A stretch of DNA of 64,000 bases from an uncultured Lachnotalea sp. (GTDB lineage: Bacteria > Bacillota > Clostridia > Lachnospirales > Lachnospiraceae). Location of the stretch: assembly GCA_947066815.1 (NCBI GenBank), contig CAMSZT010000018.1, forward strand, positions 1-64,000, written 5' to 3'. How positions within the stretch are numbered: the first letter of the stretch is position 1; every line of letters starts with the position of its first letter. The notes under the pieces are model-generated. The model was not told where the DNA came from, searched no databases, and saw only the letters and a list, made by a program, of their open reading frames with translations. Shown here piece after piece: positions 33,723 through 43,077 of the stretch. Both the position numbers and the translations under genes were made by a program.

Positions 33723-34523
33723 TTATCGTATCTGATATGGATAAACGACCGGTGCCCGCACCACCCGGAGCCCGGCTTCCGCCGCCTCCAGCTCTTCTGC
33801 CACCGCGTCCACAAACAGATGCTCCAGCCCATAGTGGCCCGCATCTATGAGAGAGACTCCCTCCGCCACGAGGTCCAGCCCCTCATGGTGCCCCATATCC
33901 CCGGTGATGAGTACGTCGGCTCCGGCCAGGACTGCCGCCTTTGCCATGCTCTTTCCGGAACCCGGGGAAATGGCCGCCCTCCTCACGGGCCTCCCGGAAT
34001 CGTAGACCGTCACGGCCGGGATCCCGAACCGCTCCTTCACGATCTCCGCGAGCGCCTCCGCCGTGCAGGCCTCTCTCAGCTCTCCGATCTTCCCGATGCC
34101 CACGGGAGCTCCGTCCTGCTCTCCCGCCGCCTCCAGGGGCAGGAGTTCTTTTTTTTCATCAAATAGGCCGAGCCGTCCTGCCGCCAGGTCCGCCATCCCG
34201 CCTTTTGCGATGTCAAAGCTCGTGTGGCCGCTGTAGCAGGCAATGTCTGCCGCGATCAGCGACAGGAGCCGTCTTCCCAGGGCGTCCCGGTCGCTGACAT
34301 GCTTCACGCCGCCGAAGATCAGCGGGTGGTGGGTGATCAGCATGTCCGCCCTCTCCCTGACAGCCGCCTCGATCGCTGCTTCCGTGGCGTCCAGGGCCAC
34401 GTAGACCGTATGTACTTCCTTTCCCGCCCTTCCGACCAAAAGTCCCACATTGTCCCAGGATTCGGCCAGGGACTCCGGCCACCTCCGGTCAAACCAGGCC
34501 GCGATCTCTCCACAGGTTTTCAT
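33723..34523 (-). CDS. Nif3-like dinuclear metal-centre protein
   Basis: The 266-residue protein belongs to the Nif3/YqfO (DUF34) family, which binds two metal ions and is often annotated GTP cyclohydrolase I type 2-like; its real activity is unresolved. Ligands are visible in LITHHPLIFGG (about residue 65), CYSGHTSFDIAKGG, and the C-terminal GDMGHHEGLDL and DAGHYGLEH. The track start at 34823 runs through the repeat; ATG 34523 (MKTCGEIAAWFDRRW) fits the family. It follows trmK, the usual pair in Firmicutes. The longer YqfO insert domain is absent. Confidence 0.88.
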   Translation of the reverse strand: MKTCGEIAAWFDRRWPESLAESWDNVGLLVGRAGKEVHTVYVALDATEAAIEAAVRERADMLITHHPLIFGGVKHVSDRDALGRRLLSLIAADIACYSGHTSFDIAKGGMADLAAGRLGLFDEKKELLPLEAAGEQDGAPVGIGKIGELREACTAEALAEIVKERFGIPAVTVYDSGRPVRRAAISPGSGKSMAKAAVLAGADVLITGDMGHHEGLDLVAEGVSLIDAGHYGLEHLFVDAVAEELEAAEAGLRVVRAPVVYPYQIR

Positions 34524-34545
34524 CTTGCATTCCTTTCTGCCGTTA

Positions 34546-34750
34546 CAGGCAATTGCGGAACATGAGATTGCTGAGCGGATCCTGGCGATTGCGTCCATCC
34601 AAAGCCTGCAGCGCCAACCATTCCAATGAGCCCATAACCGCAGAAAACACTCGGGCAGAAGGCTTTTCCTGGATGCAATCGCCAGGATCCTTCCCAAAGT
34701 TTTCTCGCAATCGCCCAACTCCCCCATAGTTTTCCATTTCACGATCGCCC
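34546..34750. mobile_element. Copy B of the MITE-like repeat, with an extra right end
   Basis: The left end CAGGCAATTGCGGAACATGAG and right end CTCGCAATCGCCC (to 34716) are inverted. Inner arms GGATCCTGGCGATTGC occur in both orientations. The core 34608-34655 is 47/48 identical to copy A. A further end-like sequence, TTTCACGATCGCCC, follows at about 34737-34750, so two elements may be nested. It fills the 250-bp gap between trmK and nif3. No convincing flanking direct repeat was found. Confidence 0.6.
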
Positions 34751-34773
34751 GTCTCTGGCGGTTGATCCGAGTC

Positions 34774-35565
34774 TTAGGTTTCCATCGTGCGGTTGCCCGC
34801 TTCCGCCGCCTCGGCCAGGGCAAGGGCCTCGGAGAGCAGGGAGAGCTCCCGCTCCACCTGAGTGAGCCGCTCTCCGGCCCGCCCTGTTCCCGCGGGTAAA
34901 AGTTCCTCCCGGACGGCCTCCAGGATCCCCCTCTCTTTCCTTAAAAAGGCCGAGACCTCCTGTTTTCCCGAGCGGAGCAGGTACCGCCCGTAAGTCCCCT
35001 CCAGGGAGCTCCAGGGCTCTTCCCCCGGCGAAGCGGCCTCCGCCATCTTCCCGGGCGCTGCCTTGATCACCGTATAATATTTTCCCTCGTCAAAGACCAT
35101 ATCCTCCGCGAGGATCCGGTATCCATTCCCCATAAGGTAACGGCGCACCCCGGGAATCTCTGATTGGGGGGAGAGCACCAGGTACCGGAGACTCTCCGCC
35201 GTCCTTCTCCCCTCCGTGAGGATCCGTATCATGAGGGGGCCTCCCATCCCGGCAAGGACCGCCGCGTCGGCTTCTCCCGGCGCAAGGGCCGCAAAGCCGT
35301 CGCTGAGCCTGAGCTCGATCCGCCCCGAAAGCCCCCGCTCCTCCACATGGGCCCGGGCCCGGGAAAGCGGCCCCTTCCCCACGTCCATGGCGATGGCCGA
35401 GGGGATCCGCCCCTCCTCCAAAAGCCGGATGGGCAGGTATCCGTGATCCGTCCCGATATCTGCCAGACGGCTCCCCCTCTCCACCATGTCCCCGATGGCC
35501 CGAAGCCTCGGAGAGAGGGGCGTCCGCCCCCTCTCCACGCTTTTCTCTTTACTTCCCTTATCCAT
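34774..35565 (-). CDS. trmK: tRNA (adenine(22)-N1)-methyltransferase
   Basis: TrmK methylates A22 in the D-loop of some bacterial tRNAs, using SAM. The 263-residue protein has the SAM loop ADIGTDHGYLPIRLLEEG at about residue 35, an AIAMDVGKGPLSRA strand, and the family motif LVLSPQSEIPGVRRYL (about residue 130). A leucine-rich C-terminal coiled region (ERLTQVERELSLLSEALALAEAAEA) is normal. It lies 6 bp after rpoD and before nif3, as in many Firmicutes. Confidence 0.93.
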   Translation of the reverse strand: MDKGSKEKSVERGRTPLSPRLRAIGDMVERGSRLADIGTDHGYLPIRLLEEGRIPSAIAMDVGKGPLSRARAHVEERGLSGRIELRLSDGFAALAPGEADAAVLAGMGGPLMIRILTEGRRTAESLRYLVLSPQSEIPGVRRYLMGNGYRILAEDMVFDEGKYYTVIKAAPGKMAEAASPGEEPWSSLEGTYGRYLLRSGKQEVSAFLRKERGILEAVREELLPAGTGRAGERLTQVERELSLLSEALALAEAAEAGNRTMET

Positions 35566-35571
35566 CCGTCA

Positions 35572-36651
35572 CTACTCCAAAAAATCCTTCAGCTTCCGGC
35601 TCCTGCTTGGATGCCTGAGTTTCCGGAGGGCCTTGGCCTCGATCTGGCGGATCCGCTCCCTGGTCACGTTAAATTCCTTTCCCACTTCCTCCAGGGTCCG
35701 CCCCTCGCCGTCCAGAAGCCCGAACCGCATGCAGAGCACCTGTCTCTCCCGGTCCGTCAGGGTGCAGAGTACCTCGCCCAGCTGTTCCCGAAGCATGGAG
35801 AAATCCGCCGCCTCCGCCGGCACCTGGATCCGGTCGTCCTGGATGAAATCCGACAGATGGCTGTCGTCCTCCTCCCCCACCGGCGTCTCCAGAGAGACCG
35901 GCTCCATGGAAAACCGCATGATCTCACGCACCTTGTCGGGGGAGATCTTCATGTGCTCCGCGATCTCCTCCGGGCTCGGCTCCCGCCCGTACTCCTGGGT
36001 CAGCCTTCTGGAGACCCGGATGACCCGGTTGATGGTCTCCACCATGTGGACCGGGATGCGGATAGTCCTTCCCTGGTCCGCAATGGCCCTGGTGATGGCC
36101 TGCCGGATCCACCAGGTGGCATAAGTGCTGAACTTGTAGCCTTTCCGGTAGTCAAATTTCTCCACGGCCTTCATGAGGCCCAGGTTCCCCTCCTGGATCA
36201 GATCCAGAAACTGCATCCCCCGGCCCGCATACCGTTTGGCAACGCTCACCACCAGACGGAGGTTGGCCTCCGCAAGCCGTCTGGCGGCCTCCTCGCTCCC
36301 CTCCTCGATCTGTCTGGCAAGCCGGACTTCCTCCCCGGGCGTGAGGAGCGGCACCTTGCCGATCTCCTTCAGGTAAAGCCGCACCGGATCCTCCTCCGCA
36401 GCCCCTTCCATCTCTTTCGGCAGAGGAAGTTCCTCCTCTTCCTCCTCCGGAAAAACCTCCGCAAACCCGCTCTGTATCTCCACTCCCGCGGCTTCCAGCA
36501 CCTGGAAGGTCCGGTCGATGCAGTCCGCACTCAGACTGTCCTCCTCCAGTGCCTCCATAATGTCCTGATAGTCCAGAATGTTCTTCCTCCGTGCCGCCAG
36601 CGAAAGCAGGCCCGCCAGCTTGTCCTCCAGTCGGAGATTCACCGCCTCCAT
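35572..36651 (-). CDS. rpoD: Primary sigma factor RpoD (SigA)
   Basis: This is the housekeeping sigma-70 factor. The 359-residue protein has a short region 1.1, [17 protein letters not shown] (region 1.2), [26 protein letters not shown] and [19 protein letters not shown] (regions 2.1-2.4), region 3 helices, and region 4.2 [17 protein letters not shown]. An acidic [12 protein letters not shown] stretch lies near residue 75. I prefer ATG 36651 with GGGAG five nt upstream over the track start four codons earlier. It closes the dgt-dnaG-rpoD operon. The -10 and -35 elements found in this window are its expected targets. Confidence 0.96.
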   Translation of the reverse strand: MEAVNLRLEDKLAGLLSLAARRKNILDYQDIMEALEEDSLSADCIDRTFQVLEAAGVEIQSGFAEVFPEEEEEELPLPKEMEGAAEEDPVRLYLKEIGKVPLLTPGEEVRLARQIEEGSEEAARRLAEANLRLVVSVAKRYAGRGMQFLDLIQEGNLGLMKAVEKFDYRKGYKFSTYATWWIRQAITRAIADQGRTIRIPVHMVETINRVIRVSRRLTQEYGREPSPEEIAEHMKISPDKVREIMRFSMEPVSLETPVGEEDDSHLSDFIQDDRIQVPAEAADFSMLREQLGEVLCTLTDRERQVLCMRFGLLDGEGRTLEEVGKEFNVTRERIRQIEAKALRKLRHPSRSRKLKDFLE

Positions 36652-36703
36652 ATTAACTCCCATCCTTCCGTCACCGTCTACTGCTGTTGCACAAAGTATT
36701 TCC

Positions 36704-38458
36704 TTAATTGAGAGAAATATGCAGTCCGTTTATGCCGGCCTGCTCCTTCATGAGCGTCTGCAGAAGAGAAATGTCCGTCACATTCCGGATCTTTTCCTCC
36801 AGACTGTGCCGTTTCACCCGTTTCACCGTCTCCGCAAACGCCTTCTCCCGTTCCTCTTTGGAAAGCTCCGAAAGGGAAGTGTTGAACAGCGATGCCACTT
36901 CCTTATATTCATCTTCGTCGTTGATAAAATGGTTCAGGATATCCGCCGGCGAGAGCGATCCCGCCTCCAGGCCCTCGTAAACCATCCCGGCGGCCCGCCG
37001 GTATAATTCCTCCGTAAAATCCTCCGGCGAGAGGATCCCCTTCACCGCCGGATAGACCCGCTCATCCTCGATGAGCCAGGTGAGGAGGATCTTCTGGGAC
37101 TGCCGGATCCCGTCCGGCTTCTCCTTCTTTTCTGTCCTGCCGGCCGCCCTCCCCGGCCCGTTCCCGGGACCAAGCCGGCCCCCCATGGCGTTCACCAGGC
37201 TTTTCAGGCTGTCATAGTCGATCAGATACTGTCTCGCGGCCGCCTCCATGTAGTTTTCCCGCTCCAGCCGCTCCGTAAACTGTAAAAGCTTTCCCGCAAG
37301 GGCATTGTGGAAGGCGGTCTTCTGCTCCGGGTCGCCCATATCATACTGGCCGTAGAGCACGTCCGTCTCAAAAAGAAAGCTGTTCTTCGCCTGGCCGATC
37401 CGCTCCTCAAAGGCTTCCCGGCCCAGGGCCTTTATGAATTCGTCCGGGTCCTTGTAGGGTTTTAAGTTTAAAACCTTTGCCGATATGCCCGCCTCTTTTA
37501 AGATGGGGATGGCCCTGAGAGCCGCCTTCACCCCCGCTCCGTCGCTGTCGTAGGTGAGAACCGCCTGCTCCGTATAGCGGCGCAGCAGGTTCGCGTGTCC
37601 CGGCGTGAAGGCCGTCCCCAGAGAAGCCACCGCGTTGGTAAAGCCGGCCTGGTGCATGGAGATCACGTCCATGTAGCCCTCGCAGAGCAGCATGTAGGGC
37701 TTCCTGGCCGTCCTGGCGTAATTGAGCCCGTAGAGGTTCCGGCTCTTGTCAAAGACCCTCGTCTCCGGGGAATTCAGGTATTTGGGCTCCCCCTCCCCCA
37801 TGACCCGGCCGCCAAAGCCGATGATCTTTCCGTTTGCGTCCATAATGGGGAACATGGCCCGGTTCCAGAACCGGTCGTGGGCGCCCCGCTCCCCGATCTT
37901 CACAAGCCCGCTCTCCTTGAGGATCTCATCCGGGAAGCCCTTCTTTTTCAGATACCGGTAGAGATCGTCGCTGTACATATTGGAATAGCCGATTCCGAAC
38001 CGCCGGATGGTCTCCTCCGTGAGCCCCCTCCCCGTCAGGTATTCGTAAGCCCGCTTTCCGCCGGGTCCTTTTAACTGGTAATAAAAATATCTCCCCGCCT
38101 CTTTGTTGGCCTCCAGGATCCTGGAGCGCAGATCCGCCTGCCTCCTCGCCTCAGCGCTCTCCTCCCCCTTCGGGAGCTCCACCCCGGCCCGCTCCGCCAG
38201 AGACTCCAGGGCCTCCCGGAAGGTATAGTTCTCATATTCCATCAGGAAGGTGATCACGTTTCCGCCCGCCCCGCACCCGAAGCAGTAGTACATCTGCTTC
38301 CCCGGCGTCACCGAGAAGGAGGGGGTCTTTTCGTTGTGGAAGGGGCAGAGGCCGAAATAGGTGCCGCCTTTCTTCTGCAGTTTCACATAGGAGGAGATCA
38401 CATCCACGATATCGTTTCTGGAGCGGACCTCCTCCACCAGCTCATCCGGATAATACAT
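36704..38458 (-). CDS. dnaG: DNA primase
   Basis: DnaG makes RNA primers for replication. The 584-residue protein has the N-terminal zinc finger [11 protein letters not shown] with YCFGCGAGG (CHC2 type, about residues 40-65), a TOPRIM catalytic core with [23 protein letters not shown] and TYDSDGAG, and a C-terminal DnaB-binding helical domain. ATG 38458 ([15 protein letters not shown]) follows AGAGGTGAGG; the track starts 22 codons earlier. It lies 13 bp after dgt and 52 bp before rpoD. Confidence 0.96.
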   Translation of the reverse strand: MYYPDELVEEVRSRNDIVDVISSYVKLQKKGGTYFGLCPFHNEKTPSFSVTPGKQMYYCFGCGAGGNVITFLMEYENYTFREALESLAERAGVELPKGEESAEARRQADLRSRILEANKEAGRYFYYQLKGPGGKRAYEYLTGRGLTEETIRRFGIGYSNMYSDDLYRYLKKKGFPDEILKESGLVKIGERGAHDRFWNRAMFPIMDANGKIIGFGGRVMGEGEPKYLNSPETRVFDKSRNLYGLNYARTARKPYMLLCEGYMDVISMHQAGFTNAVASLGTAFTPGHANLLRRYTEQAVLTYDSDGAGVKAALRAIPILKEAGISAKVLNLKPYKDPDEFIKALGREAFEERIGQAKNSFLFETDVLYGQYDMGDPEQKTAFHNALAGKLLQFTERLERENYMEAAARQYLIDYDSLKSLVNAMGGRLGPGNGPGRAAGRTEKKEKPDGIRQSQKILLTWLIEDERVYPAVKGILSPEDFTEELYRRAAGMVYEGLEAGSLSPADILNHFINDEDEYKEVASLFNTSLSELSKEEREKAFAETVKRVKRHSLEEKIRNVTDISLLQTLMKEQAGINGLHISLN

Positions 38459-38471
38459 AACCTCACCTCTG

Positions 38472-39476
38472 TCAGTTTTTCCACGCCTTCGGCACGAACA
38501 GCTCCGTGAAAGTGTCGATGGCATAGCCGTCGCTCATGCCCGCGATATAATCGCAGACTGCCCGCTCCTCGGGTTCCCCCTGCTCCATTAGCCGCCGGTA
38601 TTCCTCCGGAAGCTCCTCCGTATGTTTCCGGTAATAGGCAAACAGTGCGATCAGAAGCTCCTTCGCCCTGGGATCCTCCTCCTTGGACACGCTGTTGGTG
38701 TAGACATGCTCAAACATAAAACTCCTGAGATTCCCCATGGCGTTCTCCACCTCCGGGGACATGCGGATCTTTGGCCTTCCCACGCTCTCCCCGATGATAT
38801 TGTGGATGAGGGTGTTCAGCCGCTCTCTTACGGTATGCCCGAGGATGTCCGTATATTCCGCCGGAAGATCCTTTTCCGTGAGGATCCCCGCCCGGATGGC
38901 GTCGTCGATGTCATGGTTTATGTAGGCGATCTTGTCGGAAAGCCGCACCACCTTTCCCTCCAGGGTGGAGGGATTCCCCGAAGTCCTGTGATTCAAGATG
39001 CCGTCCCGCACCTCCCAGGTGAGATTGAGGCCCATCCCGTCCTTCTCCAGCCGCTCCACCACCCGCACACTCTGCTTATAGTGGGCAAAACCGCCGGTAC
39101 AGACAGAATCAAGGGCCGCCTCCCCCGCATGGCCGAAGGGAGTATGTCCCAGGTCGTGGCCCAGGGCAATGGCCTCCGTCAGCTCCTCGTTGAGCCGTAG
39201 GGACCTGGAAATGGTCCTGGCGATCTGGGCCACCTCCAGGGTGTGGGTCAGCCTGGTCCGGTAATGGTCCCCCACCGGGGAGAGAAAGACCTGGGTCTTG
39301 TGCTTCAGGCGGCGGAAGGACTTGGAGTGGAGGATCCGGTCCCGGTCCCGCTGATAGGCGGGCCGGATGTCGCAGTGCTCCTCCTCCCTCTGCCGCCCCC
39401 TGGTATTCTTGCTGAGGGCCGCATAGGGGCTGAGCGTGGTCTCCTCCAGCGCCTCCAGCTGCTCCCTGATGTTCAT
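38472..39476 (-). CDS. dgt: Deoxyguanosinetriphosphate triphosphohydrolase-like protein
   Basis: The protein is a member of the HD-domain dNTPase family, which removes triphosphate from dNTPs (dGTP in Escherichia coli Dgt). The 334-residue sequence has HSKSFRRLKHKTQVF, the first metal His in TRLTHTLEVAQIARTISR, the HD pair in LGHDLGHTPFGHAGE at about residue 107, and the later Asp in KIAYINHDIDDAI. It starts the dgt-dnaG-rpoD operon, common in Clostridia, which links dNTP control to replication start. GAGGAGGCGGG precedes the ATG. Confidence 0.92.
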   Translation of the reverse strand: MNIREQLEALEETTLSPYAALSKNTRGRQREEEHCDIRPAYQRDRDRILHSKSFRRLKHKTQVFLSPVGDHYRTRLTHTLEVAQIARTISRSLRLNEELTEAIALGHDLGHTPFGHAGEAALDSVCTGGFAHYKQSVRVVERLEKDGMGLNLTWEVRDGILNHRTSGNPSTLEGKVVRLSDKIAYINHDIDDAIRAGILTEKDLPAEYTDILGHTVRERLNTLIHNIIGESVGRPKIRMSPEVENAMGNLRSFMFEHVYTNSVSKEEDPRAKELLIALFAYYRKHTEELPEEYRRLMEQGEPEERAVCDYIAGMSDGYAIDTFTELFVPKAWKN

Positions 39477-39556
39477 CGTCCCGCCTCCTCCCCGTATCCC
39501 GTTTTCCTTTTGGTTTTCTTTTTCGTCTTCTTCCTGACTTTTTTGATCTTTTCGAA

Positions 39557-39582
39557 TGTTCCCGGAATCTGTTCCCGGAATC
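39557..39582. repeat. 13-bp perfect tandem duplication in the dgt leader
   Basis: TGTTCCCGGAATC occurs twice head to tail on the plus strand. It lies in the 355-bp gap between dgt and the divergent NSS transporter, which otherwise holds the two divergent promoters and AT-rich DNA. Confidence 0.8.
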
Positions 39583-39619
39583 CTCTAACTTTAAGAAACC
39601 TCCTGTGGACCTCCCTATG

Positions 39620-39647
39620 AGTATACCACATTCCCTTTGGAACGCAA
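39620..39647 (-). promoter_or_regulatory. Sigma-A promoter of the dgt-dnaG-rpoD operon
   Basis: The minus strand reads TTGCGT, 16 bp, TATACT with an extended TGG before the -10, about 145 bp before the dgt ATG. Confidence 0.6.
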
Positions 39648-39771
39648 AGGAAATCCCATCGCCTTTTTTTGATAAATGTGAAAAAAAGAGAAAAAGAATA
39701 AAATAGGGAAAAAATAGAGAATTACCCAGTAACATGATTTTTAGGATTTTCACGGAAAATCCACTTTTCCC

Positions 39772-39800
39772 TTGTCCCTTTGTCAATTTTATTGTAAACT
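39772..39800 (+). promoter_or_regulatory. Sigma-A type promoter of the NSS transporter
   Basis: The plus strand reads TTGTCC, 17 bp, TAAACT, about 32 bp before ATG 39832. Confidence 0.5.
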
Positions 39801-39831
39801 AGAGAGAAATGACTATTTTGGAGGGAAAAGT

Positions 39832-41187
39832 ATGGAACAAACGACAAAAAGAAGCAGTTTCTCCGGAAAGCTGGGATTCGTCCTGGCCGCTTCCGGTTCT
39901 GCGGTAGGACTCGGAAACATCTGGCGGTTCCCCTATCTGGCGGCCAAGTACGGCGGAGGGATCTTCCTTCTGGTCTATCTGATCCTGGCCGTCACCTTCG
40001 GCTTCGCCCTGATGGTGGCGGAGAGCGCCATCGGCAGGAAGACCAGGCAGAGCGCCATCCACGCTTACGGCGTCCTTGACAAGCGGTTCCGCTTCCTGGG
40101 GCCTCTGGCCTCCCTGGTGCCCATCATCATCACGCCTTACTACTGCGTGATCGGCGGATGGGTCATCAAATACCTGGCCGTCTACGGGACCGGCGGCGGC
40201 GCGGCCCTGGCAGGCGACAACTACTTCAGCGAGTTCATCTCGTCCACCTCGCCCATGGTATGGTTCATCGTCTTCGTGGCCATCACCGTGATCATCGTCA
40301 TGACCGGCGTGGAAAAGGGCGTGGAGAAGGTCAGCAAGGTCATGATGCCCCTGCTGGTGCTGCTCTCCTTAGGCATCGCCGTCTACTGCCTGACCTTGCC
40401 CGGAGCCATGGAAGGCGTCATCTACTACCTGAAGCCGGACTTCAGTAAGTTCTCCGCGACTACGATCCTGGCTGCCATGGGACAGCTGTTCTACTCCATG
40501 TCCCTTGCCATGGGCATCATGATCACCTACGGCTCCTACATGAAGAAGGATTCCCATCTGACGGCCTCCGTCCATCAGATCGAGATCTTTGACACGGGCA
40601 TCGCATTCCTGGCCGGCCTGATGGTCATCCCCGCCGTGTTCTCTTTCAGCGGCGGCGCCAACGTCAATGCGGGACCCGGCCTCATGTTCATGACGCTCCC
40701 GAAGGTGTTCGGAAGCATTGCGGTCACCAATATCATCGGGACCCTGTTCTTCCTGCTTGTGCTGTTTGCGGCACTCACCTCCGCCATCTCCCTGACGGAG
40801 ACGGTGGTTTCCATCCTCTGTGATAAGACGGGGATGAAGCGGATGACCAGCTGCATCGCGACGGCGGTGATCATCATCGCCCTTGGAAGCCTGTCGGCCC
40901 TCGGCTACGGCGCTCTCGCCCAGGTGCAGATCATCGGTATGGCATTCCTGGATTTCTTTGATTTCGTGAGCAACAGCGTCCTCATGCCCATCGTGGCGTT
41001 CCTGACCTGCATCCTGATCGGCTATATCGTGAAGCCCCAAACTGTCATCGAGGAGGCAGAGGCGGAGGGAGCATCCTTCAAAGGAAAGGGCCTGTTCATC
41101 TTCGTGATCAAATACCTCGCGCCCATCTGCATCGTGGCGATCCTCATAAGCTCTGTCTTAAGCGCTTTCGGCATCATCAGCATCTGA
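39832..41187 (+). CDS. Sodium-dependent transporter of the neurotransmitter:sodium symporter family
   Basis: The 451-residue protein is an NSS (LeuT-like) secondary transporter that imports an amino acid or amine with Na+. It has about 12 hydrophobic helices. TM1 carries the unwound Na+/substrate site SAVGLGNIWRFPYLAAKYGGG; TM6 shows FYSMSLAMGIMITYGSY, and the TM8 region has FLLVLFAALTSAISLTETV. ATG 39832 (MEQTTKRSSFSGKLG) has GGAGGG seven nt upstream; the track start at 39772 is an upstream TTG inside the promoter. It is monocistronic, ending at a strong terminator. The substrate cannot be read from sequence. Confidence 0.92.
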   Translation: MEQTTKRSSFSGKLGFVLAASGSAVGLGNIWRFPYLAAKYGGGIFLLVYLILAVTFGFALMVAESAIGRKTRQSAIHAYGVLDKRFRFLGPLASLVPIIITPYYCVIGGWVIKYLAVYGTGGGAALAGDNYFSEFISSTSPMVWFIVFVAITVIIVMTGVEKGVEKVSKVMMPLLVLLSLGIAVYCLTLPGAMEGVIYYLKPDFSKFSATTILAAMGQLFYSMSLAMGIMITYGSYMKKDSHLTASVHQIEIFDTGIAFLAGLMVIPAVFSFSGGANVNAGPGLMFMTLPKVFGSIAVTNIIGTLFFLLVLFAALTSAISLTETVVSILCDKTGMKRMTSCIATAVIIIALGSLSALGYGALAQVQIIGMAFLDFFDFVSNSVLMPIVAFLTCILIGYIVKPQTVIEEAEAEGASFKGKGLFIFVIKYLAPICIVAILISSVLSAFGIISI

Positions 41188-41206
41188 CGACACACGACAA
41201 CCTGGT

Positions 41207-41246
41207 ACTGCCCGGCTGGCCAGATTCCTCCCGGGCAGTTCTTTTT
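41207..41246 (+). terminator. Rho-independent terminator after the NSS transporter
   Basis: ACTGCCCGG and CCGGGCAGT form a 9-bp perfect stem around a 15-nt loop, followed by TCTTTTT. Confidence 0.8.
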
Positions 41247-41255
41247 CAAAGCCAT

Positions 41256-41261
41256 TATAAT
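41256..41261 (+). promoter_or_regulatory. TATAAT -10 of the phospholipid gene cluster
   Basis: A perfect TATAAT lies 26 bp before the PAP2 ATG, but no recognisable -35 sits 16-18 bp upstream. The leader is short and has no clear Shine-Dalgarno. Confidence 0.4.
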
Positions 41262-41286
41262 ATACTTAAACCAGAATACTTAAAAT

Positions 41287-41964
41287 ATGAAGAAACTGTT
41301 ATCGCGCCTTCCCCTTGACGGACTGATCCCGCTGTTATCCTGCTTTCTGATCAACGACTTCGTCTACTTCATCCTGCGGATGTTCCTGGAAGGGGCGCAC
41401 CACTACGACCTCACGACACCCCTGGACCGGATGATCCCTTTCCGCCCCGCATGGGTCAGCATTTATTTCATCTGTTACCTGTTCTGGGTGGTAAACTACC
41501 TTCTGATCGCAGGACTCGGGAAAGAGCATCTGTACCGCTTCGTGACGGCAGACATCCTCTCCCGCCTCGTCTGCGGGATCTTCTTCGTACTGCTTCCGAC
41601 CACCAACGTGAGGCCGGAGGTTGTCGGAGACGGAATCTGGGAGGAGATCATGCGCTGGCTCTACGCCATCGACGCTCCCACCAACCTGTTCCCGTCCATC
41701 CACTGCCTCACCAGCTGGTTCTGCTATGTGGGCATCCGCGGGCAGAGCCGCATCCCCAAATGGTATCAGGTCTTTTCCCTGATCTTCACCGTTTTGATCT
41801 GCCTGTCCACCCAGTTTACCAAGCAGCACTATCTGGTGGATGTGGCCGGCGGCATCGGTCTGGCACAGCTTTGCTATTCGCTGTCCTGGAGATACGACTG
41901 GTACAGGCCGATCATGGGATTTTTTGAAGCCGTCAACAATAAAGTCTGGAGACATCTGTCGTAA
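41287..41964 (+). CDS. PAP2-superfamily phosphatase
   Basis: The 225-residue protein is an integral membrane phosphatase of the PAP2 type. It has about six hydrophobic segments. The active-site motifs are SIHC within LFPSIHCLTSWFCYVG (about residue 138) and the final HYLVDVAGG with the catalytic His at about residue 183; the first KxxxxxxRP-like motif is poor (TTNVRPEV). It opens a plus-strand group with a flippase-like protein, PssA and Psd, so lipid phosphate hydrolysis (phosphatidate or undecaprenyl pyrophosphate) is likely but not proven. No clear ribosome binding site precedes the ATG. Confidence 0.82.
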   Translation: MKKLLSRLPLDGLIPLLSCFLINDFVYFILRMFLEGAHHYDLTTPLDRMIPFRPAWVSIYFICYLFWVVNYLLIAGLGKEHLYRFVTADILSRLVCGIFFVLLPTTNVRPEVVGDGIWEEIMRWLYAIDAPTNLFPSIHCLTSWFCYVGIRGQSRIPKWYQVFSLIFTVLICLSTQFTKQHYLVDVAGGIGLAQLCYSLSWRYDWYRPIMGFFEAVNNKVWRHLS

Positions 41965-42021
41965 ACGGCGGGCAGTCTGCCCTTTGCGGCAAAAGATACT
42001 TGACACAAACAGGAAGGACTT

Positions 42022-43077
42022 ATGGGAAGTAAAAAAAAGAATCTGTTAAACCTGGCATTTCTGCTCACGGTCTTTTCTCTGACCATCTGGGCAGTGTTCC
42101 GCGGGGAGGACCTGCATCTGGTCTTCTCCTATGTCAAAACTGCAAATCCTGTATTTCTCCTTTTGGGAGTGGTATGCGTGGTGACCTTCATCCTGGGAGA
42201 ATCCGTGATCATCTGCTACCTGCTCCGGGTCCTCGGGTACAAGGTCCGGGCCGCCAGATGCTATCTCTATTCTTTCGTCGGATTTTTCTTCAGCTGTATC
42301 ACCCCCTCGGCAACAGGAGGACAGCCCGCCCAGGTTTATTACATGAAAAAAGACCATATTCCCATACCGGAATCCACCCTGGTCCTGATGATCGTCACGA
42401 TCACCTACAAGCTGGTGCTGGTGGTCCTCGGAGCCCTGGTCCTTCTCCTTCGTCCCGAACGGGTCATGCACTACCTGGAGCCGGTCCTCTTCTGGATGTA
42501 CCTGGGTCTGGCCCTGAACGTATTCTGCGTCGTTTTTATGATGATCCTGGTGTTCCACCCGAAGCTGGCCAAGTGGATCATGGTGAAGGGGCTTAAGCTC
42601 CTGGAGCATCTCCATCTGCTCCGGAAAAAGGGAAAACGGCTCAAAAAGCTGGAAGCCTCCATGGACGATTACCATGCGGCCGGAGAATTCTACTGGAAGC
42701 ACAAGGCGGTGGTCATCCGTGCCTTCCTGATCACCGTAGTCCAGAGACTTCTGCTCTTTTTCGTCACCTGGCTCACCTACAGGGCCTTCGGCCTTTCCGG
42801 CGAGAACCTGGCCACCATTGTCTGTCTGCAGGGCATGATCTCCCTGGCGGTGGATATGCTCCCCCTCCCGGGGGGAATGGGGATCAGCGAAAAATTATTT
42901 TTATCCATTTTCGCTCCCATCTTCGGCCCCACTCTGCTGCTGCCTGCCATGATCATAAGCCGCGGGATCAGTTACTATTCCCAGCTCACCATCAGCGCAG
43001 TCATGACCGTGGCCGCACACTTTATCATAGGAAAAAATCATTCAAAAGACTCAAACTCAGGAGGCCAAGCAACATGA
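42022..43077 (+). CDS. Flippase-like membrane protein (LPG synthase TM-region family)
   Basis: The 351-residue protein belongs to the lysylphosphatidylglycerol synthase TM region/UPF0104 family, multi-pass membrane proteins tied to lipid flipping or glycosylation. Hydrophobic helices run throughout, with SFVGFFFSCITPSATGGQPA (about residue 85) and the late DMLPLPGGMGISEKLF, both family signatures. The cytosolic synthase domain is absent, so aminoacylation is not expected. Its stop overlaps pssA by 4 bp (ATGA), so they are translationally coupled. Confidence 0.87.
   Translation: MGSKKKNLLNLAFLLTVFSLTIWAVFRGEDLHLVFSYVKTANPVFLLLGVVCVVTFILGESVIICYLLRVLGYKVRAARCYLYSFVGFFFSCITPSATGGQPAQVYYMKKDHIPIPESTLVLMIVTITYKLVLVVLGALVLLLRPERVMHYLEPVLFWMYLGLALNVFCVVFMMILVFHPKLAKWIMVKGLKLLEHLHLLRKKGKRLKKLEASMDDYHAAGEFYWKHKAVVIRAFLITVVQRLLLFFVTWLTYRAFGLSGENLATIVCLQGMISLAVDMLPLPGGMGISEKLFLSIFAPIFGPTLLLPAMIISRGISYYSQLTISAVMTVAAHFIIGKNHSKDSNSGGQAT

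Noticed and set aside
34543-34737. 64-codon minus-strand ORF inside MITE-like copy B
   Set aside because: No ribosome binding site, and the reading frame is only partly shared with copy A, so it is not listed as a gene; the shared core is reported as a finding instead.
35164-36711. Plus-strand ORF of 515 codons opposite rpoD and trmK
   Set aside because: Both minus-strand genes have conserved motifs throughout; the plus frame is a shadow.
39109-39786. Minus-strand ORF of 225 codons overlapping dgt in another frame
   Set aside because: It crosses the dgt promoter and is out of frame with conserved Dgt motifs.
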